Source: Hyphomicrobiales bacterium (lineage in GTDB: Bacteria; Pseudomonadota; Alphaproteobacteria; Rhizobiales; Rhizobiaceae). Taken from it: a DNA stretch of 64,000 nucleotides. The stretch lies in contig UBNV01000001.1 in assembly GCA_900466945.1 (NCBI GenBank), forward strand, positions 62,001 to 126,000, written 5' to 3'. The position numbers and the translations under genes were made by a program. The notes below the pieces were generated by a model that saw only the letters and a list, made by a program, of their open reading frames with translations, had not been told where the DNA came from and did not search any database. Within the stretch, counting starts at the first letter, position 1; each line of letters begins with the position of its first letter. This document shows, piece after piece, positions 32,966 through 42,152 of this stretch.

Positions 32966-34618
32966 TCAGCCGAAAATCGCCAGGCTGTTGCGCAATGTGA
33001 TCCAGACACCCCAGAGAAGCGGGAGACCGACCAGGGCCCAGGCCAATGCCGCCTTGGCGTCGAGGCCACCCTTGCCGATCCCGAAGGAGCCCGACGGACC
33101 GGCATTGGCCGCTGCCGTCTTGGCCTGAAGGGCCGCAACTTCCTCGTCCGACATGAACCATTTGTCTGCCAAGGGCTTCACAAACGCATTGGCGACAAGA
33201 CCAATCGCCAGCATGCCGGCCAGGATATACATGGTGCCGGTGTAGAGTTCCGGTCCCGGTGAAACGCCCGCCGTGATCTGCGCTTCGCGGATATAGTTGA
33301 CGACGACAGGACCAACGATGCCGGCTGTCGCCCAGGCAGTCAGCAGCCGGCCGTGGATTGCGCCGACGAACTGCGTGCCGAAGATATCAGCGAGATAGGC
33401 CGGGATCGTCGCGAAGCCACCGCCATACATCGACAGGATGATGCCGAAGGCGAGCACGAACATCGCCTTGGAGCCGAGGCCGGCAAGGGTCGGTGCCGCA
33501 GCATAGAGAATAATGCCGAGGATGAAGAACGCGAAATAGGTGTTCTTGCGGCCGATCTTGTCCGACATCGACGCCCAGAAAAAGCGGCCGCCGATATTGA
33601 ACAGCGACAGGAGGCCGGTAAAGCCTGCAGCGATGGCCGCAATCTGGGCTTTTTGCGCCGTATCGAGTTGCGAGAAGGTCAGATCCGGCAGGCCGATCAG
33701 CGAACCTGCAAAGATTTCCTGCAGCATCGGCGATGCGACACCGATGACGCCGATACCGGCAGACACGTTGAGGCACAAAACCGCCCAGATCAGCCAGAAT
33801 TGCGGAGTCTTGTGCGCGTCGCGCAGATGCACGTGCCGCGTTGTGATCATCGTGCTCTTCGATGCAGCTGGCGTCCAACCTTCAGGACGCCAGCCGGCCG
33901 GCGGAATCCGGTAGCCGAAAGCACCACCGATCATGAAGACGAAGTAGCCAAGAGCCATGACGACGAAGGTCTGCCAGACGCCAACGGTGACGTCCGTCTT
34001 GAAGGTGGTCATGAGCAGATTGGCCAGTGGCGCACCGATCATTGCACCGCCACCGAAGCCCATGATGGCCATGCCGGTCGCCATACCGCGACGATCCGGG
34101 AACCACTTGATGAGCGTAGAAACAGGCGAGATGTAACCGAGGCCAAGGCCGATTCCACCGATGACGCCGGCACCGAGCCACATCAGCCAAAGCTGATGGG
34201 TCATCACGCCGACCGCCGCGACCAAAATGCCACCACACCAGCAGCACGCCGACACGAAAGCCGCCTTGCGCGGGCCGACCCGTTCAAGCCAGCCGCCCCA
34301 GATGGCGGCAGAGCAGCCGAGAAAGACGAAGAACAGCGTGTAGATCCAGCCGAGATCGGCGACCCGCCAGTTGCAGGCGGTGGTGAAGAGTGCGCCGATC
34401 AGCGTGAGTTCCGAGCAGCTCGGATCGGGGTTGGCGATCGCCCGGCTGAGCGGAAGCCAGAACACGCTGAAGCCATAGGCCATGCCGATGCAGAGATGGA
34501 TTGCAAGTGCCGCCGGGGGAACCAGCCAGCGATTGAATCCCGGCTTTGCGATAATTCGTTCCTTGTCTAGAATGCCGACATCGCCTGACGTGTCAGCGCT
34601 AACACCTGAAAGTGCCAT
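32966..34618 (-). CDS. MFS transporter, OFA (oxalate/formate antiporter) family
   Basis: A 550-residue inner-membrane carrier with 12 predicted helices. It has AIHLCIGMAYGFSVFWLPL near the start, MFS loop motifs (WLERVGPRKAAF; FPDRRGMATGMAIMGFGGG) and SDKIGRKNTYF in the second half. It is longer than the usual 400-430 residues owing to an N-terminal leader, a central loop (about 225-260) and a C-terminal extension. It directly follows fdsD on the same strand, so formate or a related carboxylate is the likely substrate (inference). Confidence 0.9.
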   Translation of the reverse strand: MALSGVSADTSGDVGILDKERIIAKPGFNRWLVPPAALAIHLCIGMAYGFSVFWLPLSRAIANPDPSCSELTLIGALFTTACNWRVADLGWIYTLFFVFLGCSAAIWGGWLERVGPRKAAFVSACCWCGGILVAAVGVMTHQLWLMWLGAGVIGGIGLGLGYISPVSTLIKWFPDRRGMATGMAIMGFGGGAMIGAPLANLLMTTFKTDVTVGVWQTFVVMALGYFVFMIGGAFGYRIPPAGWRPEGWTPAASKSTMITTRHVHLRDAHKTPQFWLIWAVLCLNVSAGIGVIGVASPMLQEIFAGSLIGLPDLTFSQLDTAQKAQIAAIAAGFTGLLSLFNIGGRFFWASMSDKIGRKNTYFAFFILGIILYAAAPTLAGLGSKAMFVLAFGIILSMYGGGFATIPAYLADIFGTQFVGAIHGRLLTAWATAGIVGPVVVNYIREAQITAGVSPGPELYTGTMYILAGMLAIGLVANAFVKPLADKWFMSDEEVAALQAKTAAANAGPSGSFGIGKGGLDAKAALAWALVGLPLLWGVWITLRNSLAIFG

Positions 34619-34681
34619 TAAGTCTGTCCTCCTCTTGAAAAAGATTGTCCAAACCTATCCCGGGCTTGGTTCGTATGAATT

Positions 34682-35026
34682 TTAGGCTGTTGTCTCGGGA
34701 ATGCTGGGTTCGGATAGCGACTCCCCAGCGATCACACCCTTGCCGCCGGGCGCACCATCGGCAGCCTTCTGGCCGACGCCCACAGCTCCGGCATCCGGAT
34801 CTCCGGGACGCTTGATTTTGATCGATGCTTCGACGACCAGCGGCAGAAAACCGGCCTCTGGCTCCCTGAGCAGGTCGAAGAAGCGGCGCCGCATCCGCGT
34901 TTCCCAGAACTTGTTGATATGCGTGGCCACGCCGTCCACCCGGACATCCTCCGGCTGCGACAGGAAGAAGGTAGCGATCTGGTTGGCCATTCGGACGATT
35001 TTGGCGTCGGTGCTGGTCTCAGACAT
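34682..35026 (-). CDS. fdsD: formate dehydrogenase delta subunit
   Basis: A 114-residue protein of the FdsD family, needed for active NAD-linked formate dehydrogenase but lacking cofactors. Characteristic segments are KIVRMANQIATFF and HINKFWETRMRRRFF. The C-terminal ~35 residues are a Gly/Ala-rich extension. The start lies inside the fdhD gene (8-bp overlap), so the two are translationally coupled. Confidence 0.92.
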   Translation of the reverse strand: MSETSTDAKIVRMANQIATFFLSQPEDVRVDGVATHINKFWETRMRRRFFDLLREPEAGFLPLVVEASIKIKRPGDPDAGAVGVGQKAADGAPGGKGVIAGESLSEPSIPETTA

Positions 35027-35849
35027 GCATCGGTACCCCTTCAGCCACCCGATCCGGCCGGGTAAAAATCTCGAAATCCTCGTCGCGTGCGATCCCGATC
35101 AGCGTGATCCCCGCTGCAGTCGCAGTCCGGATGGCCAGAGCCGTCGGCGCGGAGATTGCAATCAGGATTGGCGCGCCGAGCGCTGCCGTCTTCTGCACCA
35201 TCTCGACGGAGAGACGACTGGTAACGACCACCGCACCGAGATTGGCAGACCAGCCGCCAAGCAGCACGGCGCCTACGAGTTTGTCGAGCGCGTTGTGACG
35301 GCCGACATCCTCGCGGATTGCGACCAGCCCCTCATGCGGGCAGTAGAAACCTGCCGCATGCACGGCACGTGTCTGGCGGTTGAGGTCCTGGGCCGCCGCC
35401 AGCATCGACGTGGCATCAGCGATCTCGCGTGCCGTCAGGCGGACATGGTCTGACCCTACTGACCGCACCGCACGTGTGGCCTGCTCGATCGACTCGATGC
35501 CGCAAAGACCGCAGCCAACAGGCCCGGCCATGCGCCGGCGTCGGGCAATCAAAGCGTCTGCAGTCATGTCCTTCAGGGTCACCTGGATGTCGATGCCCTC
35601 CCCAGCCTCGATGGCCTCGATAGCGACTACCTCGTCGGCCCGTTCGATAATGCCTTCGGCGAGCGAGAAGCCGACGGCGAAATCCTCAAGATCATCCGGG
35701 GTCGCCATCATCACGGCATGGGTGGAGCCGGCATAGGAAAACGCAATTGGCACCTCCTCGGGCACGAACCGGCTGCTGCTCGAAACGAGTCCCCGGCTCG
35801 CCTTGAGCCCGCCGACCATGCGCGCCTTTGAGCCGATCACATCCTTCAT
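35019..35849 (-). CDS. fdhD: formate dehydrogenase accessory sulfurtransferase FdhD
   Basis: Transfers sulfur from a cysteine desulfurase to the bis-MGD cofactor, which formate dehydrogenase requires. The 276-residue protein has the essential cysteine loop GCGLCGIES and the conserved HNALDKLVGA segment. The start overlaps the fdsA stop (ATGA) and the end overlaps fdsD. Its position inside the fds operon matches the known fdsGBACD order, where it is also called fdsC. Confidence 0.95.
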   Translation of the reverse strand: MKDVIGSKARMVGGLKASRGLVSSSSRFVPEEVPIAFSYAGSTHAVMMATPDDLEDFAVGFSLAEGIIERADEVVAIEAIEAGEGIDIQVTLKDMTADALIARRRRMAGPVGCGLCGIESIEQATRAVRSVGSDHVRLTAREIADATSMLAAAQDLNRQTRAVHAAGFYCPHEGLVAIREDVGRHNALDKLVGAVLLGGWSANLGAVVVTSRLSVEMVQKTAALGAPILIAISAPTALAIRTATAAGITLIGIARDEDFEIFTRPDRVAEGVPMHV

Positions 35850-38728
35850 TCTGCCGCTTCCAGCTTACCGACGATACGGCGTGACTGGCGCGATAGCTCC
35901 TCATAGTCCTCTTGCCATTCCGTCGGCCCGTTCGAGGGCGAGATCTGGACGGCGGTGACCTTGTATTCGGGGCAGTTGGTCGCCCAGTCCGAGAAGTCTG
36001 TCGTAATAACATTCGCCTGCGTGTTCGGGTGATGGAAGGTCGTATAGACCACGCCCGGCGCCACGCGATCCGTGATCAGGGCGCGAAGCGTCGTGTCGCC
36101 CGCGCGGCTGGCGAGCTTGATCCAGTCCCCGTCCTTGACGCCACGCTGTTCGGCATCGTGCGGATGGATCTCGAGCAGATCCTCCTGATGCCAGACGACG
36201 TTTTCGGTGCGGCGCGTCTGCGCGCCCACATTGTACTGGGACAGGATGCGCCCGGTCGTCAGCAGCAGCGGGAAGCGCGGGCCGGTGCGTTCGTCGGTCG
36301 CGACATATTCGGTCCGGATGAACTTGCCCCTGCCGCGCACGAAGCCGTCGACATGCATGATCGGCGATCCCACTGGGAATTTCTCGTTGCATGGCCACTG
36401 CACCGAGCCCATCTTTTCGAGATAATCGTAGGAGACCCCGGCAAAGCTCGGCGTCGTCGCGGCGATTTCGTCCATGATCTGCGACGGATGGGTGTAATTC
36501 CAGGAAAGCCCCATGGCCTGGGCGAGCTTCTGGGTGACCTCCCAGTCGGCATAGCCGTTCTTCGGGCTCATCACCTTGCGCACGCGGTTGATGCGCCGCT
36601 CCGCATTGGTGAAGGTGCCGTCCTTTTCCAGGAAGGTCGAGCCCGGCAGGAAGACATGCGCGTAGTTGGCTGTCTCGTTGAGGAAGAGATCGTGCACGAC
36701 GACGCACTCCATCGCGGCAAGACCTGCCGAGACATGTTTGGTATCGGGGTCGGACTGCAGGATGTCCTCGCCCTGGATGTAGATGCCCTTGAACGAACCA
36801 TCGACAGCGGCATCCAGCATGTTCGGGATGCGCAGGCCCGGCTCGTTGCTCAGTTCGACACCCCATAGCTTTTCAAAAGTCTCGCGCGTCGCATCGTCGG
36901 AAACGTGACGGTAACCCGGCAGCTCGTGCGGGAACGAACCCATATCGCAGGAGCCCTGGACATTGTTCTGCCCGCGCAGCGGGTTCACGCCGACGCCCGG
37001 GCGACCGATATTGCCGGTGACCATAGCAAGGTTGGCGATCGCCATGACGGTGGTCGAGCCCTGGCTGTGTTCAGTGACGCCGAGCCCGTAATAGATCGCG
37101 CCATTGCCACCGGTGGCGAACAGGCGAGCAGCGCCGCGCAGATCCGCGGCCGGCACGCCGGTAAACTTTTCCGTCTCTTCGGGCGAATGCTCGGACTCGG
37201 CGACGAAAGCCGCCCAATCTTCAAATTCCGACCAGTCGCAGCGCTCGCGAATAAAAGCCTCGGCGAACAGACCTTCCGTGACGATGACATGGGCCAGCGC
37301 CGTCATGACCGCGACATTGGTGCCGGGCTTCAGAGGCAGATGGTAAGCCGCCTCCACATGCGGAGTGCGCACGAGATCGATGCGGCGCGGATCGATGACG
37401 ATCAGTTTCGCACCCTGGCGCAAACGCTTCTTGAGCCGCGAGCCGAAGACCGGATGGCCATCCGTCGGGTTGGCGCCGATGACGACGACCACATCGGAAT
37501 GTTCGACGCTGTCGAAGTTCTGCGTGCCGGCGGACGTGCCGAAGGCTTGGCCGAGGCCGTAGCCGGTCGGCGAATGGCAGACACGGGCGCAGGTGTCGAC
37601 ATTATTGTTGCCGAAGCCGGCGCGGATCAGCTTCTGGACCAGATAGGTTTCTTCATTCGTGCAGCGCGACGAGGTGATACCGCCGATGGCTTCGCGACCA
37701 TACTGGTACTGGATCCGGCGAAACTCGGAGGCGACGTGGGCATAGGCCTCTTCCCAGGTCACTTCGCGCCAGGGATCGGAGATCTTCTCGCGGATCATCG
37801 GATTGAGGATGCGGTCCTTGTGGCTTGCGTAACCATAGGCGAACCGACCCTTGACGCAGGAATGACCGCGATTGGCCTGCCCGTCTTTCCACGGCACCAT
37901 GCGCACCAGTTCTTCGCCACGCATTTCGGCCTTGAACGAGCAGCCGACGCCGCAGTAGGCGCAGGTGGTGACGGCCGAATGCTCCGGCTGGCCAATTGAT
38001 ATCACGGACTTTTCCGTCAGCGTCGCGGTCGGGCAGGCCTGGACGCAGGCGCCGCAGGAGACGCACTCCGAAGAGAGGAATGCTTCATGCGCGCCGGGTG
38101 ATACGCGACTGTCGAAGCCACGACCTTCAATGGTCAACGCAAACGTACCTTGCACCTCTTCGCAGGCGCGCACACAGCGCGAACAGACGATGCATTTAGA
38201 AGGGTCGTAGGTGAAGTAGGGATTGCTCTCATCCTTCGGCATCCACTGGGCGTTTATCCCGCCTTCCGTGGAACGCGCCTTCACGTGGTTCTCGCCTTCA
38301 TAGCCGTAACGCACGTCGCGCAGGCCGACGGCCCCAGCCATGTCCTGCAGCTCGCAGTCGCCATTGGCCGCGCAGGTCAGACAGTCGAGCGGATGATCGG
38401 AGATATAGAGCTCCATCACCCCCTTGCGGATCGCCTTCAGGCGCTCCGTCTGCGTATGGACGACGAGGCCAGCCGCGACCGGTGTGGTGCAGGAGGCCGG
38501 AGTGCCATTGCGGCCCTCGACCTCGATCAGACAGAGACGGCAGGAGCCGAAGGCATCAACCATGTCGGTCGCGCAGAGCTTCGGGACCTGGATGCCGGCC
38601 TCCATCGAGGCACGCATGATCGATGTGCCTTCCGGAACAGTGATCTCGCGGCCATCGATAGTGAGCGTCACCATGCTTTCCGAGCGGGACGCCGGGGTAC
38701 CAAAGTCGATTTCAGGAACGAGGGGCAT
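35846..38728 (-). CDS. fdsA: NAD-dependent formate dehydrogenase alpha subunit
   Basis: The 960-residue catalytic subunit oxidises formate to CO2. In order it has a [2Fe-2S] domain (CRLCLIEVEG), a His-Cys cluster (HPLDCLTC), two [4Fe-4S] clusters (CIVCSRCVRACEE, CVSCGACVQACP), the MopB cluster motif CAYCGVGCSFKAE, and the Mo ligand Cys384 followed by His385 in CARVCHSPTGYGLG. A bis-MGD dehydrogenase domain and C-terminal molydopterin-binding domain complete it. ATG 38728 is favoured by GGAGG five bases upstream; ATG 38749 adds 7 residues without a ribosome site. Confidence 0.96.
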   Translation of the reverse strand: MPLVPEIDFGTPASRSESMVTLTIDGREITVPEGTSIMRASMEAGIQVPKLCATDMVDAFGSCRLCLIEVEGRNGTPASCTTPVAAGLVVHTQTERLKAIRKGVMELYISDHPLDCLTCAANGDCELQDMAGAVGLRDVRYGYEGENHVKARSTEGGINAQWMPKDESNPYFTYDPSKCIVCSRCVRACEEVQGTFALTIEGRGFDSRVSPGAHEAFLSSECVSCGACVQACPTATLTEKSVISIGQPEHSAVTTCAYCGVGCSFKAEMRGEELVRMVPWKDGQANRGHSCVKGRFAYGYASHKDRILNPMIREKISDPWREVTWEEAYAHVASEFRRIQYQYGREAIGGITSSRCTNEETYLVQKLIRAGFGNNNVDTCARVCHSPTGYGLGQAFGTSAGTQNFDSVEHSDVVVVIGANPTDGHPVFGSRLKKRLRQGAKLIVIDPRRIDLVRTPHVEAAYHLPLKPGTNVAVMTALAHVIVTEGLFAEAFIRERCDWSEFEDWAAFVAESEHSPEETEKFTGVPAADLRGAARLFATGGNGAIYYGLGVTEHSQGSTTVMAIANLAMVTGNIGRPGVGVNPLRGQNNVQGSCDMGSFPHELPGYRHVSDDATRETFEKLWGVELSNEPGLRIPNMLDAAVDGSFKGIYIQGEDILQSDPDTKHVSAGLAAMECVVVHDLFLNETANYAHVFLPGSTFLEKDGTFTNAERRINRVRKVMSPKNGYADWEVTQKLAQAMGLSWNYTHPSQIMDEIAATTPSFAGVSYDYLEKMGSVQWPCNEKFPVGSPIMHVDGFVRGRGKFIRTEYVATDERTGPRFPLLLTTGRILSQYNVGAQTRRTENVVWHQEDLLEIHPHDAEQRGVKDGDWIKLASRAGDTTLRALITDRVAPGVVYTTFHHPNTQANVITTDFSDWATNCPEYKVTAVQISPSNGPTEWQEDYEELSRQSRRIVGKLEAAE

Positions 38729-38789
38729 AAGAACCTCCAGATCAGTCATTCCACAGCGGCTTCGCCGCGCGGTCGGTGTTCAGTTCAGC

Positions 38790-39005
38790 TTACAATGTCG
38801 TCTCGGCGAGCGTCGCGGCGACCACGGCATTGGCATGACCGTGACTCATGCCGTGCTCGGACTTGAGCAGTCCGACGATCTGCATATGCGTCATGCCCTG
38901 GTGTTGGCGCACGATGTTCTGCCAATGCGCGATCGGCTTCCCATAGGACTTTTCGATCGACGGAAAATAGGACGCCGGTCCTTTGACTTTCACGGCTTCA
39001 ATCAT
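38790..39005 (-). CDS. DUF4287 small protein inside the fds operon
   Basis: A 71-residue soluble protein matching DUF4287 by eye: SYFPSIEKSYGKPIAHWQNI then a helix with HMQIVGLLKSEHGMSHGHANAVV. The function is unknown. Its ATG overlaps the fdsB stop in an ATGA junction, so it is translationally coupled to fdsB, and fdsA starts 61 bp later. The coupling suggests a job in the formate dehydrogenase system, which has not been shown to my knowledge. Confidence 0.85.
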   Translation of the reverse strand: MIEAVKVKGPASYFPSIEKSYGKPIAHWQNIVRQHQGMTHMQIVGLLKSEHGMSHGHANAVVAATLAETTL

Positions 39006-40570
39006 TCCGCCGCCTCCCGCACAGGCACCGGCGCAAAATCTTCCGGGAAATGCGTCAAGGCGCTCATGACCGGGTAAGGCGTGAAACCACCGAGCGCACA
39101 GAGCGAGCCGAACTTCATGGTGTTGCAGAGGTCTTCCAGCAGCACCTTGTTCTTCTCAGGCTCGATGCCTTGCGCGATCTTGTCGACCGTCTCGACGCCA
39201 CGCGTCGAGCCGATGCGGCACGGCGTGCATTTGCCGCAACTTTCGACTGCGCAGAATTCCATGGCGAAACGCGCCTGCTTCAGCATGTCGGCCGTATCGT
39301 CGAACACGACGATACCGGCATGGCCAATCAGTCCGCCGGCGGCGGTGAAGGCCTCATAGTCGAAGATCGTGTCGAACAGCGAGGGCGGGAAATAGGCGCC
39401 GAGTGGTCCGCCGACCTGGACCGCCTTGACCGGGCGACCTGAAATCGTCCCGCCGCCGATTTCGTTGATCAGCTGGCCGAGCGGCAGGCCGAAGGCGGTT
39501 TCATAGAGGCCGCCATGCTTGAGATTGCCGGCGAGCTGGATCGGGATCGTGCCATGCGACCGACCGACGCCGAAATCCCGATAGAACTGGGCGCCACGAT
39601 CCATGATCACGGGGATGGAGGCGAGCGACATGACATTGTTGACGACGGTCGGCTTGCCGAACAGGCCCTGAAGGGCCGGCAGCGGCGGCTTTGCGCGCAC
39701 CACGCCGCGCTTGCCTTCAAGGCTGTTGAGCAGCGAGGTCTCCTCGCCGCAGACATAGGCGCCGGCGCCCATGCGCACTTCCATGTCGAAGGCATAAGAC
39801 GAGCCCATGACAGAGGCCCCGAGAATGCCCTCGCGCCGGGCGATGGCGATTGCCTCTTCCATGACGGCGATGGCATGTGGATATTCGGACCGGGTATAGA
39901 CATAGCCCTTGGTGGCGCCGACCGCGATGCCGGCGATCGCCATGCCCTCGATCAGCACAAAGGGATCGCCCTCCATGATCATCCGGTCGGCAAAGGTGCC
40001 GCTGTCGCCCTCATCGGCATTGCAGACGATGTATTTCTGGTCAGCCCTCGCATCCGCGACCGTCTTCCACTTGATGCCGGTCGGGAAGCCGGCGCCGCCA
40101 CGACCACGCAGGCCGCTGTCGGTGACCTGTTTGACGATATCGACAGGCGCCATGGCGATGGCATTGGCGAGGCCTTTGAGCCCCTGATAGTGCCGGTAAT
40201 CATCGAGCGACAGAGGATCGGTCACGCCACAGCGGGCGAAGGTAAGCCGCGTCTGCCCCTTGAGGAAGGGAATATCGTGGGTCAGACCGTGGCCGAGCGG
40301 ATGCGCCCCGCCGTTCAGAAAGCCGGCATCAAAGAGCGAAGGCACGTCGGAAGCCTTGACCGGACCATAGGCGACGCGCCCCCTATCGGTGCGCACCTCC
40401 ACCAGTACTTCGAGCCACAGCATGCCTCGCGACCCGTTGCGGACGATGGTGACATCCTGACCACGGGCGTTCGCCTCGCGCTCAATCGCAGCGGCGACTT
40501 TATCCGCGCCGACGGCCAAGGCCGCGGCGTCGCGGGGAACGAAGACAACGATGGTTTCTGGCACGCTCAT
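39002..40570 (-). CDS. fdsB: NAD-dependent formate dehydrogenase beta subunit
   Basis: The 522-residue diaphorase subunit passes electrons to NAD+. The N-terminal third is a thioredoxin-like domain, followed by a NuoF-type part with FMN/NADH binding (GRGGAGFPTGIKW, CNADEGDSGTFADR, YVCGEETSLLNSLEG) and the [4Fe-4S] motif ESCGKCTPCRIGS. ATG 40570 overlaps the fdsG stop by 4 bp; the frame continues upstream inside fdsG. It is also coupled downstream to the DUF4287 gene. Confidence 0.96.
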   Translation of the reverse strand: MSVPETIVVFVPRDAAALAVGADKVAAAIEREANARGQDVTIVRNGSRGMLWLEVLVEVRTDRGRVAYGPVKASDVPSLFDAGFLNGGAHPLGHGLTHDIPFLKGQTRLTFARCGVTDPLSLDDYRHYQGLKGLANAIAMAPVDIVKQVTDSGLRGRGGAGFPTGIKWKTVADARADQKYIVCNADEGDSGTFADRMIMEGDPFVLIEGMAIAGIAVGATKGYVYTRSEYPHAIAVMEEAIAIARREGILGASVMGSSYAFDMEVRMGAGAYVCGEETSLLNSLEGKRGVVRAKPPLPALQGLFGKPTVVNNVMSLASIPVIMDRGAQFYRDFGVGRSHGTIPIQLAGNLKHGGLYETAFGLPLGQLINEIGGGTISGRPVKAVQVGGPLGAYFPPSLFDTIFDYEAFTAAGGLIGHAGIVVFDDTADMLKQARFAMEFCAVESCGKCTPCRIGSTRGVETVDKIAQGIEPEKNKVLLEDLCNTMKFGSLCALGGFTPYPVMSALTHFPEDFAPVPVREAAE

Positions 40571-41046
40571 GTGCGCACCTCCGCCAGTATGTCGGTGAGA
40601 CAGTGTTCGTCGATACGCGCATGCAGGTCGCCGTCGAGCATGGCAGCCGGCGCCTGCGCACAGAGCCCGAGACAATAGACGGGTTCCAGCGTCACGGCGC
40701 CATCGGATGTCGTCTCGTGCCAGTCGATGCCGAGTTGTGCCTTGATCCTGTCCGCAAGAGGCTCGCCACCCATCGACTGGCAAGCCTCGGCGCAACAGAG
40801 TTTCAACACATGCCGGCCGGCCGGATGCGCCCGGAAATCGTGATAGAAGGTGACAACACCATGCACTTCAGCGCGCGAGAGGTTCAGGGCAGTGGCGATG
40901 ATCTGCTTGGCAGCCTCAGGAATGAAGCCGAATTCTTCCTGCACCTTGTGCAGGATAGGCAGCATCGGCCCTTCCATCGTACGACAGTGATCGATGATTT
41001 CGGATATCCGAGTGGCCTCGTCATCCACGATCGCCCGTAGGTTCAT
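40567..41046 (-). CDS. fdsG: NAD-dependent formate dehydrogenase gamma subunit
   Basis: A 159-residue NuoE-like [2Fe-2S] subunit. Helical N-terminal part (MLPILHKVQEEFGFIPEAA) then the thioredoxin-like domain with cluster ligands in LKLCCAEACQSMGG and YCLGLCAQAP. ATG 41046 follows GGAGG; the TTG 15 bases upstream is less likely. It is the first structural gene of the fds operon, 137 bp after the LysR regulator gene. Confidence 0.94.
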   Translation of the reverse strand: MNLRAIVDDEATRISEIIDHCRTMEGPMLPILHKVQEEFGFIPEAAKQIIATALNLSRAEVHGVVTFYHDFRAHPAGRHVLKLCCAEACQSMGGEPLADRIKAQLGIDWHETTSDGAVTLEPVYCLGLCAQAPAAMLDGDLHARIDEHCLTDILAEVRT

Positions 41047-41183
41047 TGTCAGTCCTCCCAAACCGACGCATCGAAGTCGTCATGCGTACCCGACAACCTT
41101 CTGCAACTCACTCGGCGTGGCGAAAACGCCCGCAACGTCATGGGTACATTTGCGTCACATCAAGAATGGGTGGGTTGGACCGA

Positions 41184-42119
41184 TCAGGTCAATATCGCAC
41201 TTCCGTCGGACGATAGAAGATTTCTATCGAAGTCCCGTACTGCCGCGCGAGCGCGGGCTTCGTGCAGAAGAGCTGATACCAAAGGAGTATGCGGTTCGCG
41301 GTATGCCGCAACCAAGCCCACCGAATGCTCAGCATGCGGCTCGGTGATCGGGATCATTCGGATTTCTTCCGGAAACCCGAATGACTCGGCCACGTTGCGC
41401 GGCATGATGGAGGCACATTGCCCCGTGCGGATATGGGAGAAGAGTACGATCATCGAATTCGACTCCAGCATCAGCTTCGGCGTCACTCCGACCTCTGACA
41501 TGTGGAGGTTGATGATGCGACGGTTCTGCATATCGGGCGTCAAGAGACACAGCTTGATCTCTGCAACCTCCTTCCAGGTGACGGTTTCCCGATCGGCGAG
41601 CGGCGAACCTGCAGCGCTGATCAGATGATAGCGCTCGGAATAGAGCGGCACACTCGTCACGCGCCCTAGGGGTTCGTTGTCGAGATAGGTGATGCCTGCA
41701 TCGATCTCCAGATCCTCCAGCATGCTGAGAACCTGCAGCGAATTGCGCGAGAGAATGGTGAAGGTCACATCCGGATGGCGCTTCTGAAAGGGCTCGGTCA
41801 GCTTGCGGACCATCGCAAGTGCAGTCGGGATGGCCGCGATCCGCATATGACCCGCCAGACCCGTGCGGGCCGCGCGCATCTCCTCGCGCATGGTGCGGGT
41901 GTCACCGACGATCCGCCGCGCCCATTCCAGCACGCGCTGGCCTTCCGGCGTGAGACCGAGGAAGCGCGACCCACGTTGAACCAGCATGACACCCAGCTGC
42001 TCCTCGAGTTGACGAATCCCTGCTGAAAGCGTCGGTTGCGTCACGCCGCATTCTTCGGCCGCGCGGCCGAAATGCTGCTGGCGGGCAAGCGCGATGAAGA
42101 ATTCCAGCTTGTCGATCAT
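41184..42119 (-). CDS. LysR-family regulator of the fds operon
   Basis: A 311-residue LysR protein. The N-terminal helix-turn-helix includes FGRAAEECGVTQPTLSAGIRQLEEQLG; the C-terminal effector domain follows. It lies directly upstream of fdsG on the same strand, where related fds operons carry the regulator fdsR, so control of formate oxidation is likely. A perfect palindrome CGATAGAA-GAT-TTCTATCG sits in its 3' end, facing fdsG. Confidence 0.9.
   Translation of the reverse strand: MIDKLEFFIALARQQHFGRAAEECGVTQPTLSAGIRQLEEQLGVMLVQRGSRFLGLTPEGQRVLEWARRIVGDTRTMREEMRAARTGLAGHMRIAAIPTALAMVRKLTEPFQKRHPDVTFTILSRNSLQVLSMLEDLEIDAGITYLDNEPLGRVTSVPLYSERYHLISAAGSPLADRETVTWKEVAEIKLCLLTPDMQNRRIINLHMSEVGVTPKLMLESNSMIVLFSHIRTGQCASIMPRNVAESFGFPEEIRMIPITEPHAEHSVGLVAAYREPHTPLVSALLHEARARAAVRDFDRNLLSSDGSAILT
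41211..41229. promoter_or_regulatory. LysR-type palindrome upstream of fdsG
   Basis: CGATAGAA-GAT-TTCTATCG, 8-bp perfect arms with a 3-base centre, containing the ATA-N-TAT/T-N11-A shape bound by LysR regulators. It is inside the last codons of the regulator gene and about 165 bp upstream of the fdsG start. Confidence 0.5.
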
Positions 42120-42152
42120 GTCACCGCCTGCTTCCGGATGAACACCACCGCG

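Noticed and set aside
33353-34570. 405-residue open frame opposite the OFA transporter
   Set aside because: Arg/His/Asp-rich sequence typical of a reversed membrane-protein gene; no family resemblance.
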